Below are positions 24,484-33,749 of a stretch of 64,000 bases of DNA, piece by piece. Numbering within the stretch: position 1 is the first letter of the stretch; the number at the start of each line of letters is the position of its first letter. A model generated the notes under the pieces. The model searched no databases. It worked only from the letters and a program-made list of their open reading frames with translations, and was not told the DNA's origin. Made by a program: the position numbers and the translations under genes. Source of the stretch: Hahella sp. CCB-MM4 (GTDB lineage Bacteria > Pseudomonadota > Gammaproteobacteria > Pseudomonadales > Oleiphilaceae); assembly GCF_002260525.1 (NCBI RefSeq), contig NZ_MRYI01000007.1, positions 62,001 to 126,000 of the forward strand. Reading direction: 5' to 3'.

Positions 24484-25620
24484 ATGCAACTGAAAAAGAT
24501 ACCCGCCACCATCGTTACCGGTTTTCTGGGTAGCGGAAAAACCACCTTGCTGTCCAATATCCTGAAACAGGCTGCGGGGAAAAGAATCGCTGTTATTGTC
24601 AATGAATTCGGTGAACTGGATATCGATGCGGATCTGTTGCGCAGCTGTCCTCTTGATTGCGAAGAGCCAGTGGATAGCGAAGATCCGTCTGGTGAAAGAA
24701 AGGGGGCGTCAGTCGCAGCCTCCGAGAACGGTATCTATGAACTGGCCAACGGCTGTATCTGTTGCACCGTGGAAGAAGAATTTCTGCCCGTCATGCAACA
24801 ATTGGTGGCGCGCCGGGATGACATTGATCACATACTGATTGAAACCAGTGGGTTGGCACTGCCCAAGCCTTTGGTTCAGGCATTTAACTGGCCTGAAATC
24901 AAACAGCATTGCACCGTGGATGCGGTAATTACACTGATCGACGGGCCCGCGGTTGCCGCCGGGCGTTTTGCTCATGATGAGGATAAGGTCCAGGCACAAA
25001 GGCTGGCGGATGATAGCCTGGATCATGATCCTACGCTTCAGGAACTGCTTGATGACCAGCTCAGTGCCGCCGATTTGGTTTTGGTCGGCAAGAATGATCT
25101 GTTGGGCGACGAAGAACGCAAGCAGGTCAGGGACACCGTAAGCCGCCGGGTACCTGCGGCGGTAAAAACCGTATACGTTAGCAATGGTGAATTCATCAAT
25201 GATGAATTGCCGTTGGAGATGTTGCTGGGGATTGAGGCGGCCACCGAATCCCGCATCAAAGATGTTCATAATCATCACGACCACCATCATGCCCATGGCG
25301 AGCATCACGAGCACGCTCACGATCACTTTGATTCCTGTGTAATTACACTGGGTGAAGTGGACGCGGCACAGTTGCAAAATTATCTGCAGGATTTGCTCAA
25401 ACAATATGATATCTACCGGGCCAAAGGGTTTGCTGCGTTGCCAGGCAAACCCATGCGTCAGGTGCTGCAGGCCGTTGGTGAGCGCCTTGATGTTCACTTT
25501 GACCGACTTTGGCAGAGCGACGAGGCCCGCCACACCCGCCTGGTGTTTATCGGTAAAAACCTGGATGCCGGTATTCTGACGGAAGCTCTGAAACAGGCCG
25601 AATTGGAAAGCGTTGCCTGA
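24484..25620 (+). CDS. cobW: CobW-family metallochaperone GTPase
   Basis: A 378-residue G3E GTPase thought to deliver cobalt to CobN. The P-loop is [11 protein letters not shown] near residues 13-23; the metal-binding CxCC is in [11 protein letters not shown] near 91; the G4 motif is [10 protein letters not shown] loop of about 24 residues near 260-285 is rich in His ([20 protein letters not shown]), a metal sensor or store. The acidic insertion [19 protein letters not shown] before the CxCC is not seen in short relatives. It overlaps cobN by 1 bp (TGATG), consistent with a chaperone-client pair. Confidence 0.95.
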   Translation: MQLKKIPATIVTGFLGSGKTTLLSNILKQAAGKRIAVIVNEFGELDIDADLLRSCPLDCEEPVDSEDPSGERKGASVAASENGIYELANGCICCTVEEEFLPVMQQLVARRDDIDHILIETSGLALPKPLVQAFNWPEIKQHCTVDAVITLIDGPAVAAGRFAHDEDKVQAQRLADDSLDHDPTLQELLDDQLSAADLVLVGKNDLLGDEERKQVRDTVSRRVPAAVKTVYVSNGEFINDELPLEMLLGIEAATESRIKDVHNHHDHHHAHGEHHEHAHDHFDSCVITLGEVDAAQLQNYLQDLLKQYDIYRAKGFAALPGKPMRQVLQAVGERLDVHFDRLWQSDEARHTRLVFIGKNLDAGILTEALKQAELESVA

Positions 25621-28600
25621 TGCATCTCTTTGCGGCCAAGCCAGGCGGTTTCGTCGACGACGAAGGCATTATCGATCTAAATCAGTCACCGGCGGATATC
25701 ATTATTCTGTCGGCGGCTGACAGCAGCCTGTCGGCCTTGGCTCACGCCGCAGAAGATCTACCGGATGACTATCCTTCCATTCGCCTGGCGAACTGGACAC
25801 ACTTGCTGAAACCCGCGGCTTTTGACCTCTACCAGGATAAGGTTCTGGATCGGGCCAGAGTCGTAGTCCTGTCTTTGCTTGGAGGGCAGGGATATTGGGA
25901 ATATGGCTATGAAAGACTCCTTGAATGGGCGCAGCGAAGAGGCCACAACCGACAATTGATCCTGGTGCCGGGTGACGATGCCCCGGATGAATCACTGTTT
26001 GCGGCTTCGACCTCCAACCGCGAGGATACTTTACGAGTCTGGCGTTACCTGCGTGAGAGCGGGACGCATAATTCCCGTCAACTGTTCAACTTTTTGGCCG
26101 CAAGCTATTTTGATTATCCCGGCTCCTGGCTTGAGCCCAGGTCCTTGGCTCCCTGTGCGATTTATTTTCCCTCTGGGAGCGGGGCATCTCCCGATAAAAG
26201 CCTGAAGTCGGATTATTTGTCGATTCTGGAATCTCTGGATTGGTGGCAAACCCGTTGGAATTCACGTTGCAGCGATCGCCTACAGGTACAAGGCAAGAAT
26301 CAAGATCGACAATCGGTCAACACGGTTGTGTTGCTCTTGTTCTATCGCAGCCATCTGCAAAGTGCCAATACCCGGATGTTCGACGAGTTGATCGAGCAAA
26401 TGGAAGTTCAGGGACTTTGCCCGCTCCCTGTTTCAGTGGCATCCCTGAAAGATGAGGCGACGCTGAAACAGTTAAACGCCCTGATCGCCGCCACAGGGGC
26501 GGTTTTGATTGTAAATACCACAGGGTTCGCCGTGAATCGGGTATCCAGCCCGGATCTGGCATCAGAACCCACATCATTCAATTCGCCGTTCGAAAAACCG
26601 CTACCGGTTCTGCAGCTGATACTATCAAGCACCACGGAACAGGACTGGGAAGACTACAGCCAGGGATTGCGTAGTCGTGATATTGCCATGCAGGTGGTTC
26701 TTCCTGAAATGGACGGTCGCATTATTACCCGTGCCATCAGCTTCAAGACGGAGAACTACTATAGCCGGCGCTGCGAAACCTCTATTGTTCGCTATCACCT
26801 GAATCAGGAGCGTGCCCGTTTTGTCAGTCAGCTGGCCTACCGATATTGCCAACTGGCGTGTAAGCCCAATGAGGAAAAACGCATTGCCCTGATCCTGGCC
26901 AATTATCCGACCAAAGACGGGCGCATAGGGAATGGTGTAGGGTTGGATACTCCCGCATCGACCGTGAATATCCTGAAAGCACTCCAACAATCCGGATATC
27001 CTGTAACGGACGTTCCGGAGACAGGGACGGCACTCATTGAGACCTTGCTGGAAGCTGTCACCAATAATCCCAATACGTTGAATTTCCTGCCGTGCTGGCA
27101 AAGCCTGGCACTGGAGGAGTACCAGCGCTATTTTCAGGCGTTGCCTGAAGCCTGCCGCGAGGCGGTTCTGGCGCAATGGGGGGAGCCTGAACAGGATCCT
27201 AAATACCGACAGGGAAGAATCATACTGGCAGGGATCCGGCTGGGTGAAACCTTTATCGGGATTCAGCCGGCGCGTGGGTTCGACCGGGATCTGGCTGCGA
27301 ACTACCACGATCCGGATCTGATCCCCCCGCACAGTTATCTGGCGTTCTATTTCTGGCTGCGACACACCTATCAGGTGGACGCAGTTATCCATGTGGGGAA
27401 GCACGGAAACCTGGAATGGCTTCCGGGCAAAGGCACGGCACTGTCTTCAGGATGCTGGCCGGATATAGCACTGGGACCCATGCCGCATTTTTACCCGTTC
27501 ATTGTGAATGATCCGGGAGAGGGAGCCCAGGCCAAACGGCGGACCCAGGCGGTGATTATCGATCATTTGATGCCGCCGATGACCCGGGCGGAAACCTATG
27601 GGGAATTGTCCGAACTCGAAGGTTTGGTGGATGAATATTATCAGGCTTCCGGGATGGACAAGCGCAGGGAAAACTGGCTTAAGGAGTCAATTCTCAATCT
27701 GGTTCGTAACACAGGAGTGATCAACGAATTGGGTATAGGAGGCGACCTTGAAAGCGTTTCCGATGATGAGCAACTTCTAACGGAACTCGATGCCTATCTA
27801 TGTGATATCAAGGAAGCGCAGATCCGGCATGGCCTGCATATTCTAGGTGAGCTGCCGCCAACGGATAAACTGGCAGACACCCTGGTAGCGCTACTCCGGT
27901 TGCCGCGGGGAGATACTGCTGAAAGCCGCGGGATTCTGCATAACCTGGCACAGGATCTGGAACTGTGTCCCAGAACTGAAGATTTCAATCCGCTCGCGGC
28001 CGGAGCGGAAGAATGGAACGGCCCTCGTCCGGATATTCTAAAGAGAGTGTCTGATGCTCCCTGGCGGACGGCGGCCGATACTAGAGAAAGACTGGAAATT
28101 CTGGCCCGCGAGTGGATTCATCGTTATGTACTGGATGATGAAACTGGTGAAGGTATTGATGGGGGGAAAGGAATATTAGGAATAGAAGCTCTCGAAGGAA
28201 GAGAAAGAATAGAAGCCATTGCCCGTCAATTTCCCTCAACATTCAGGCAGTTGATCTATACCAGAGAGCGACTAAAACCGGCGCTAGAGCAAAGTGCCGG
28301 ATTAGAGATTGCGTCTTTGCTACGGGGGCTGGAGGGAGAATTCATACCGCCCGGCCCGAGTGGTGCGCCAACTCGGGGAAGGCTGGATACCTTGCCCACC
28401 GGCCGCAACTTCTTTTCCGTGGATTGTCGTTCTATTCCGTCTCCTGCTGCCTGGGCCATTGGTGAACGTTCGGCCCAGTCGCTGATTGAACGACACCTGC
28501 AGGAGCATGGAGATTATCCCCGTGAACTCGGACTTTCCGTTTGGGGTACCGCCACTATGCGGACCGGCGGAGATGATATTGCGCAGGCGTTTGCCCTGAT

Positions 28601-29606
28601 GGGCATCAAACCCGTCTGGGCGCAAGGCTCGCACCGGGTGGTCGACTTTGAGATTGTACCTACCATGCTGCTGAAGCGGCCCAGAGTAGATGTAACACTC
28701 CGGGTTTCCGGCTTCTTCCGGGATGCCTTTCCCAATGTGATCAGGCTTTATGATGCCGCGGTACAGGCCATTGCCCGCCTGGAAGAACCCGGTAACGACA
28801 ACACCATCCAGCAGCATATTCTTTCGCGGCAGAGTGCTTTACAGGGGACCGGGCTGAGCCAGGAAGATGCATTCCGTCAGGCAAGTTTCCGGGTCTTCGG
28901 CAGTAAGCCCGGTGCCTATGGAGCCGGTTTGCAGGGTTTGATTGACGAACGATGCTGGGAGCAGAAGGGTGACCTGGCAGAAGCCTATGTGAACTGGGGC
29001 GGGTACGCCTATGGCCAGATTCAGGGAGACGGCATTCAGGCCAGGGAAGAGTTTCAGCATCGTTTATCCCGGCTCGATGTTGTAGTGCAGAATCAGGACA
29101 ACCGTGAACATGATCTGCTGGATTCCGATGACTATTACCAATTCCAGGGCGGTATGAGCAACGCGGTCAAAGTCTTCAGCGGGGAAATGCCCACCATATA
29201 CCATGGTGACCACTCCAATCCTGCTGCCCCCAAAATTCGCACTTTAAAGGAAGAGTTGAACCGGGTGATCCGATCACGGGTGCTGAATCCGAAGTGGATC
29301 TCGGCTATGCGCGAGCATGGCTATAAGGGGGCCTTTGAAATGGCTGCGACGGTTGATTATCTGTTCGCCTACGACGCTACCACGGATCTGATCGACGACT
29401 ATCAATATGCCCAAGTCACACAAGCGCTGGTCCTGGACGATCTCAACCAGAACTTTCTGAAGCAACATAATCTTTCCGCACTGGAAGAGATGGCTGAGCG
29501 TATGCTGGAAGCCACTCAAAGAGGGATGTGGCAGGATCCGGGTGAGCATGCACAGGCCTTACAGGATCTGTTGTTGGATATCGATGCACAGCGGGAAACC
29601 CAATGA
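25620..29606 (+). CDS. cobN: CobN-type cobaltochelatase large subunit
   Basis: A 1328-residue protein of the CobN/ChlH family, which binds hydrogenobyrinic acid a,c-diamide and cobalt and acts with the ChlI-ChlD fusion encoded near the operon start. Recognisable are LANYPTKDGRIGNGVGLDTP, DAVIHVGKHGNLEWLPGK, YPFIVNDPGEGAQAKRR and QAVIIDHLMPPMTRA in the core, and KPVWAQGSHRVVDFEIVP, PRVDVTLRVSGFFRDAFPN near the C-terminus. It is about 60 residues longer than usual, partly through an N-terminal insertion and a low-complexity Gly/Glu/Arg stretch at about 28155-28215. The frame is uninterrupted. Confidence 0.97.
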   Translation: MHLFAAKPGGFVDDEGIIDLNQSPADIIILSAADSSLSALAHAAEDLPDDYPSIRLANWTHLLKPAAFDLYQDKVLDRARVVVLSLLGGQGYWEYGYERLLEWAQRRGHNRQLILVPGDDAPDESLFAASTSNREDTLRVWRYLRESGTHNSRQLFNFLAASYFDYPGSWLEPRSLAPCAIYFPSGSGASPDKSLKSDYLSILESLDWWQTRWNSRCSDRLQVQGKNQDRQSVNTVVLLLFYRSHLQSANTRMFDELIEQMEVQGLCPLPVSVASLKDEATLKQLNALIAATGAVLIVNTTGFAVNRVSSPDLASEPTSFNSPFEKPLPVLQLILSSTTEQDWEDYSQGLRSRDIAMQVVLPEMDGRIITRAISFKTENYYSRRCETSIVRYHLNQERARFVSQLAYRYCQLACKPNEEKRIALILANYPTKDGRIGNGVGLDTPASTVNILKALQQSGYPVTDVPETGTALIETLLEAVTNNPNTLNFLPCWQSLALEEYQRYFQALPEACREAVLAQWGEPEQDPKYRQGRIILAGIRLGETFIGIQPARGFDRDLAANYHDPDLIPPHSYLAFYFWLRHTYQVDAVIHVGKHGNLEWLPGKGTALSSGCWPDIALGPMPHFYPFIVNDPGEGAQAKRRTQAVIIDHLMPPMTRAETYGELSELEGLVDEYYQASGMDKRRENWLKESILNLVRNTGVINELGIGGDLESVSDDEQLLTELDAYLCDIKEAQIRHGLHILGELPPTDKLADTLVALLRLPRGDTAESRGILHNLAQDLELCPRTEDFNPLAAGAEEWNGPRPDILKRVSDAPWRTAADTRERLEILAREWIHRYVLDDETGEGIDGGKGILGIEALEGRERIEAIARQFPSTFRQLIYTRERLKPALEQSAGLEIASLLRGLEGEFIPPGPSGAPTRGRLDTLPTGRNFFSVDCRSIPSPAAWAIGERSAQSLIERHLQEHGDYPRELGLSVWGTATMRTGGDDIAQAFALMGIKPVWAQGSHRVVDFEIVPTMLLKRPRVDVTLRVSGFFRDAFPNVIRLYDAAVQAIARLEEPGNDNTIQQHILSRQSALQGTGLSQEDAFRQASFRVFGSKPGAYGAGLQGLIDERCWEQKGDLAEAYVNWGGYAYGQIQGDGIQAREEFQHRLSRLDVVVQNQDNREHDLLDSDDYYQFQGGMSNAVKVFSGEMPTIYHGDHSNPAAPKIRTLKEELNRVIRSRVLNPKWISAMREHGYKGAFEMAATVDYLFAYDATTDLIDDYQYAQVTQALVLDDLNQNFLKQHNLSALEEMAERMLEATQRGMWQDPGEHAQALQDLLLDIDAQRETQ

Positions 29607-30529
29607 TGTCTCCTTTGAGTTTTTTCATCGGTCTGGGGCTGGATCGTTTACTGGGCGAGCCCCGCAAATATCACCCTCTGGTTGGATTTGGAACACTCGC
29701 TGGTTGGATAGAGAATCAGGCCCGCAGGCTTTTCGAAGGTTATCTGGCAGGTGTCCTGGCCCTGGTTGGCGCTGTGATGCCGCTGACACTGGCTGCCTGG
29801 TGGCTGGACTCGGCGCTTGAGGAATTCCACTGGATTCACGCTCTGTTCGCCGGAGGGATTTTATATTTGGCGATCGGTTGGCAAAGTCTGCTGCAACATG
29901 CAGAAGCCATAGCCAGGCCCCTGGCTTTAGGGGATCTGGAAACAGCACGTCAGGCAGTATCGATGATCGTCAGCCGCGATACACGCGATCTCGATGAGGC
30001 AGGAATTGCCACGGCTGCAACGGAATCGGTGCTGGAAAACGGTGCCGACGCCATATTTTCAGCCCTGTTCTGGTTTTTGGTCGCCGGAGTCCCCGGTGTT
30101 GTGTTGTATCGCCTGAGTAACACTCTGGACGCAATGTGGGGATATAAGAATGAGCGTTATCTGGTGTTCGGCTGGGCGGCGGCACGTTTCGATGACCTAC
30201 TGAACTTTATCCCGGCACGGCTGACGGCGTTAACCTATGCCCTTGCAGGGGAAACAAGCGTTGCTATGGCGTGCTGGAAACAGCAGGCACCGACGTGGAA
30301 AAGCCCCAATGCCGGACCGGTGATGGCCGCAGGAGCGGGTGCATTGAATGTCAGCCTCGGGGGTGGGGCACAGTACCATGGTCGTTGGCAGGAGCGGCCG
30401 CCATTGGGGCCGCTGCCCGGTGTGGGAATGCAAGCCTCATCAGCTTCGATCCACAACGCTTGCCGATTGCTCAATAAATCCCTGGTGATCTGGACGGTCG
30501 CAGTGTTAATCGTCGCAGGAGTGGCATGA
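29603..30529 (+). CDS. cobD: Adenosylcobinamide-phosphate synthase (CobD/CbiB)
   Basis: A 308-residue polytopic membrane protein that attaches (R)-1-aminopropan-2-ol or its phosphate to adenosylcobyric acid. FIGLGLDRLLGEPRKYHPLVGFG at the start, MIVSRDTRDLDEAGIATAATESVLENGADAIFSALFW and YLVFGWAAARFDDLLNFIPARL are family signatures. Four to five hydrophobic helices are visible. The start overlaps the end of cobN (ATGA) and the stop overlaps cobC (ATGA). Confidence 0.95.
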   Translation: MMSPLSFFIGLGLDRLLGEPRKYHPLVGFGTLAGWIENQARRLFEGYLAGVLALVGAVMPLTLAAWWLDSALEEFHWIHALFAGGILYLAIGWQSLLQHAEAIARPLALGDLETARQAVSMIVSRDTRDLDEAGIATAATESVLENGADAIFSALFWFLVAGVPGVVLYRLSNTLDAMWGYKNERYLVFGWAAARFDDLLNFIPARLTALTYALAGETSVAMACWKQQAPTWKSPNAGPVMAAGAGALNVSLGGGAQYHGRWQERPPLGPLPGVGMQASSASIHNACRLLNKSLVIWTVAVLIVAGVA

Positions 30530-31707
30530 CAATGCAGGAATGTTCCAACTTTCGCTGGTCTTCAGACTGTGCTGGAAAAGAAAGCGCCGAAAAAAGCACA
30601 AGAGATAAAAGCGCAAGAGAGAAAAACTCAGGAGAAAAATCAAAAACGATATTGCACGGTGGCGATATTTTCACCGCAAGTCGGCGCTATGGCATCCCCG
30701 TCAATCAATGGATTGATCTTTCCACAGGTATCAATCCAGATCCCTATCCGGTAAGGGACATCCCTTCAACAGCGTTTCAAAGTTTGCCCTACGAATCGCC
30801 AGAGTTTCTGGAGCAAGCTTCGGCCTATTACGGCAACGCTTCTCTGCTGCCGGTCTGTGGTACTCAGATGGCCATACAGGCTTTGCCATACTGTCTGCCG
30901 TCGGCGCCGGTACTGATTCCTGAAATCGGCTATCAGGAACATGCTGCTCAGTGGATTAAATCCGGGGCGGAGGTGAGCCGTTATCCGTCCTTCGATGTAC
31001 AAGTATGTCGTCGTTGGATCGAGCAAAGAATCAACGAGAACAGTCGCTGTCATTTGGTGATCATTAATCCGAATAACCCGACAGGCCTGCGCTTTTCCCC
31101 GGAACAACTCAAACAATGGGCTGAACGTCTCGATCAGGGCGGATTTCTGATTGTGGATGAAGCATTTATGGATCTGACACCTGGAGACAGTGTGTTATCC
31201 CATCACTTCAGCTCGAATATGATTGTTCTCCGATCCTTTGGAAAATTCTTCGGCCTGGCAGGCTTGCGCTTAGGCTTCGTATTTGCACAGGAGGCCATTC
31301 TCCGGCGGCTCAGGGAGCATTGTGGTGTCTGGACCGTCAACGGACCGGCTCAGGCTATCGCTGCGGAAGCATTTGCCGACACTGCCTGGCAACAGAATGC
31401 CCGTGAAAGGATCGCTATCGCCGCCGAATATACCGAATCCTTAATGCGCCCCATTGTGGACAGGATGGAGCCGTTACAAAGGATTCGGGAAGGCCTGTTC
31501 TCAAGTTATCTGGTTAAAACCGACGTGGCGCTGGAAGCACAGAATTTTCTGGCACAAAAAGGGATTCTGGTGCGGGTCGTTGATGTGGATGAATCCTACA
31601 GCCTTCTCAGAACAGGTCTGCTTAACCCGGAGCACATGCATAAATGCCAAAGGGTAGAGCAGGCAGCCTCCACTTTTACTTTATCCTTTGAAGAGGACCG
31701 ACGTTGA
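30526..31707 (+). CDS. cobC: Threonine-phosphate decarboxylase-like aminotransferase (CobC)
   Basis: A 393-residue PLP enzyme of the fold-type I histidinol-phosphate aminotransferase group that supplies aminopropanol phosphate for the nucleotide loop. LHGGDIFTASRRYGIPVNQWIDLSTGINPDPYP is the CobC N-terminal signature; NPNNPTG and the PLP lysine in SFGKFFGLAGLRLGF are present. The first about 40 residues contain a five-residue repeat (SxxxK) encoded by a decayed 15-bp tandem repeat and have no counterpart in homologues, so the real start could be later. It overlaps cobD and bluB. Confidence 0.92.
   Translation: MTMQECSNFRWSSDCAGKESAEKSTRDKSAREKNSGEKSKTILHGGDIFTASRRYGIPVNQWIDLSTGINPDPYPVRDIPSTAFQSLPYESPEFLEQASAYYGNASLLPVCGTQMAIQALPYCLPSAPVLIPEIGYQEHAAQWIKSGAEVSRYPSFDVQVCRRWIEQRINENSRCHLVIINPNNPTGLRFSPEQLKQWAERLDQGGFLIVDEAFMDLTPGDSVLSHHFSSNMIVLRSFGKFFGLAGLRLGFVFAQEAILRRLREHCGVWTVNGPAQAIAAEAFADTAWQQNARERIAIAAEYTESLMRPIVDRMEPLQRIREGLFSSYLVKTDVALEAQNFLAQKGILVRVVDVDESYSLLRTGLLNPEHMHKCQRVEQAASTFTLSFEEDRR
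30583..30645 (+). repeat. Decayed 15-bp tandem repeat in the cobC 5' end
   Basis: Units beginning at 30595, 30610 and 30625 (plus partial copies on both sides) encode STRDK, SAREK and NSGEK, a Ser/Lys-rich N-terminal tail. Confidence 0.75.
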
Positions 31708-32468
31708 AAATTCATTCCCAGACAGCGACACAGGAAGTCGAATTTTCAGAGAAGGATCGAGAAAGTCTCTACAAAACCATCTTTAACCGACGAGATGTTC
31801 GCGGGCAGTTTCTGCCAGATCCCATTCCGCATGATAAGATCGCGAGGGTTTTACAGGCCGCCCACCATGCGCCCTCTGTCGGTTTCATGCAGCCCTGGAA
31901 CTTCGTTCTGGTTCAGTCTGAAGCCGTTAGAAAAAGAATTCATCGGGCTTTCATGGACGCGAATGAAGAAGCTGCCCGGATGTTTGAGGAGGGAAAACAA
32001 AGCACCTACCGTTCATTGAAACTGGAAGGAATTCTGGAATCTCCTATGAACATCTGCGTAACTTGTGATCGTTCCCGATGCGGACCTGTGGTGCTGGGCC
32101 GTACCCATATCAAAACCGTGGATCTCTACAGCACGGTCTGCGCTGTACAAAACCTCTGGTTGGCTGCGAGGGCAGAAGGGTTAGGTGTCGGCTGGGTCAG
32201 TATTATCCGGCAGGAAGCCTTACACGATATTCTGAATATCCCCGAAGACATTGTTCCAATCGCGTATTTATGTATTGGCAAAGTCTCCCATTTCAATGCC
32301 GCGCCGGACCTGCAAACCGCAGGATGGCGCGAACGTTTACCCCTGGAGGATCTGGTGTATTTTGATGGATGGCAGCAACAGGAAAGAGATCAGCACCAGA
32401 GCCTGACTGACCAGATACGGGCACATTCTGGATGGGTGGACGGACATAGGTTGGTGGATGGATGGTAA
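31704..32468 (+). CDS. bluB: 5,6-dimethylbenzimidazole synthase (BluB)
   Basis: A 254-residue nitroreductase-fold flavoenzyme that cleaves reduced FMN with O2 to make the cobalamin lower ligand. IFNRRDVRGQFLPDPIP, HHAPSVGFMQPWNFVLV, CDRSRCGPVVLGRTH and GLGVGWVSIIR are BluB signatures. It starts with TTG at 31704, overlapping the cobC TGA (TTGA). The C-terminal 25 residues are extra and end inside a 23-bp tandem repeat that includes the stop codon (HRLVDGW). BluB requires oxygen, while much of the operon is of the cobalt-early type. Confidence 0.94.
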   Translation: MKIHSQTATQEVEFSEKDRESLYKTIFNRRDVRGQFLPDPIPHDKIARVLQAAHHAPSVGFMQPWNFVLVQSEAVRKRIHRAFMDANEEAARMFEEGKQSTYRSLKLEGILESPMNICVTCDRSRCGPVVLGRTHIKTVDLYSTVCAVQNLWLAARAEGLGVGWVSIIRQEALHDILNIPEDIVPIAYLCIGKVSHFNAAPDLQTAGWRERLPLEDLVYFDGWQQQERDQHQSLTDQIRAHSGWVDGHRLVDGW

Positions 32469-32566
32469 GTAGGTTGGTGGATGGTAAATAGGTCCAATCA
32501 AACTTAAAACGTCCTGCCAGGATCTGCCATAGCCATGATCTGCCTTAGCCAAGATCTGCTAAAGAC
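32447..32566. repeat. Two consecutive tandem repeats at the end of bluB
   Basis: taggttggtggatgg occurs at 32447 and 32470 (period 23, across the bluB stop). A 16-bp unit (gatctgccatagccat) then begins at 32521, 32537 and 32553. The second array lies between bluB and the convergent LysR gene. Confidence 0.8.
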
Positions 32567-32568
32567 AG

Positions 32569-33483
32569 TCATGACTCGACCGGAGGCTCAGCCACATCAG
32601 CTGCCAGTTCGATAATCCAGTCTCGCAGCACTTCCACTTTTTGGCTCAGTTGGTTCTGCATACTGGTAACGAAGTAATAGCCCGGCTGGTGGCCCGGTTC
32701 TCTGGGTAGTTCAAACGGGATGACCAGATCGCCCTTACGCAGATATTCAGCCGCAAACATTCGATTAACCAGGGCAACCCCCAGCCCGTCCAGTGCGGCC
32801 TGGAAGGTATGGATCGAGTTCAAAAACCATAATTGTCCACGGGCCTTGATATGTCCGTAGCCGCCTCCGGCAAGATAATTGTCCCATTGGACAAGTCTTC
32901 TTTCGGTATAGATTAATCTGAATTGGGCCAGATCTTCAGGCCCGTTCAGGGCCTTCCCACCGGCAAGAAGATCTGGACTGCAGACCGGGCACATGTCTTC
33001 GTGGAACAGAAACTCACTGTGAACACCTTCCCAGCCGCCAAACCCATAACGAACGGCGGCATCGATGTGGTCCTTGTCAAAATCCAGGAACTTTAACGTG
33101 TCCACCAGGCGCAGTTTCAACTGAGGATTGGTGTCGTAAAACGAGGCCAGACGGGGAATCAACCAACTCCTCAACAGCATGGGAGGGACTGCCAGGGAGA
33201 TCAGCTCACCGTCACCCCGTTGTACCAGGTCTCTGGTGGCGTCTTCGATATCATCAAAGGCCAGTCCCAGTCTGCCCAGGTATTTCGCACCGGAATCCGT
33301 CAGTGCTACCCGGCGGTTAAAGCGGCGGAAAAGAGGTGTTTGCAGCTCTTCTTCAAGCTTTTGGATCTGGTGACTCACTGCAGCAGGGGTTACGCAAAGT
33401 TCGTCTGCGGCATCCTTAAAACTTAACAACCTGGCCGCCGCTTCGAAGGCCCTCAACGCTGACATGGAAGGGATTTTTCTCAT
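32569..33483 (-). CDS. LysR-family transcriptional regulator (GcvA-like)
   Basis: A 304-residue LTTR. The N-terminal winged HTH (about 5-65) reads MSALRAFEAAARLLSFKDAADELCVTPAAVSHQIQKLEEEL in essence; the effector domain follows, with PLFRRFNRRVALTDSGAKYL and a region with VVIPFELPREPGHQPGYYFV typical of the GcvA subgroup. It diverges from the TRAP-type binding-protein gene with 266 bp between them, so it probably controls the itaconate-type genes. ATG at 33483 (MRKIPSM) is the usual LTTR start; a GTG seven codons upstream is in frame. Confidence 0.93.
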   Translation of the reverse strand: MRKIPSMSALRAFEAAARLLSFKDAADELCVTPAAVSHQIQKLEEELQTPLFRRFNRRVALTDSGAKYLGRLGLAFDDIEDATRDLVQRGDGELISLAVPPMLLRSWLIPRLASFYDTNPQLKLRLVDTLKFLDFDKDHIDAAVRYGFGGWEGVHSEFLFHEDMCPVCSPDLLAGGKALNGPEDLAQFRLIYTERRLVQWDNYLAGGGYGHIKARGQLWFLNSIHTFQAALDGLGVALVNRMFAAEYLRKGDLVIPFELPREPGHQPGYYFVTSMQNQLSQKVEVLRDWIIELAADVAEPPVES

Positions 33484-33530
33484 CTTTTCCGCATGACCTC
33501 TCACGCTTGCTTATTCGCCCATTATTTTCT

Positions 33531-33555
33531 GTCAGATTATCAGGAATAATCTGAC
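33531..33555. promoter_or_regulatory. Inverted repeat operator candidate upstream of the LysR gene
   Basis: Perfect 10-bp arms GTCAGATTAT and ATAATCTGAC separated by CAGGA, 48 bp upstream of the LysR start. Size and symmetry fit an LTTR recognition site and possible autoregulation. Confidence 0.6.
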
Positions 33556-33588
33556 GCCCCAAATATAACTCGTTTGTCATTGAATGAG

Positions 33589-33609
33589 TAAAGTTTAATT
33601 ATTCTCAAA
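33589..33609. promoter_or_regulatory. Shared promoter element, copy 1 (upstream of the TRAP-type gene)
   Basis: TAAAGTTTAATTATTCTC followed by AAA, with CGTTTG 18 bp upstream. The same arrangement recurs at 36399-36419 with one mismatch. AAAGTTT (33590) also pairs with AAACTTT (33613). Likely a regulator site for the divergent LysR protein or a common promoter core. Confidence 0.65.
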
Positions 33610-33749
33610 GGCAAACTTTGTTGTGACTGTTGCCCTGACTAAGCAGTAACTGTGGCACCGCCTTTTGCGGAGACTACAGCCAAAACACAGATGTTTTTCA
33701 GGCTGCAGCCGGCAAAGAATTTCAAGAACAATAAGTAGAGGTGATCCAA

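Noticed and set aside
24709-25533. 274-codon minus-strand frame
   Set aside because: Antisense to cobW, whose GTPase motifs are unambiguous on the plus strand.
26625-27404. 259-codon minus-strand frame
   Set aside because: Antisense to conserved CobN core; no RBS or recognisable motif.
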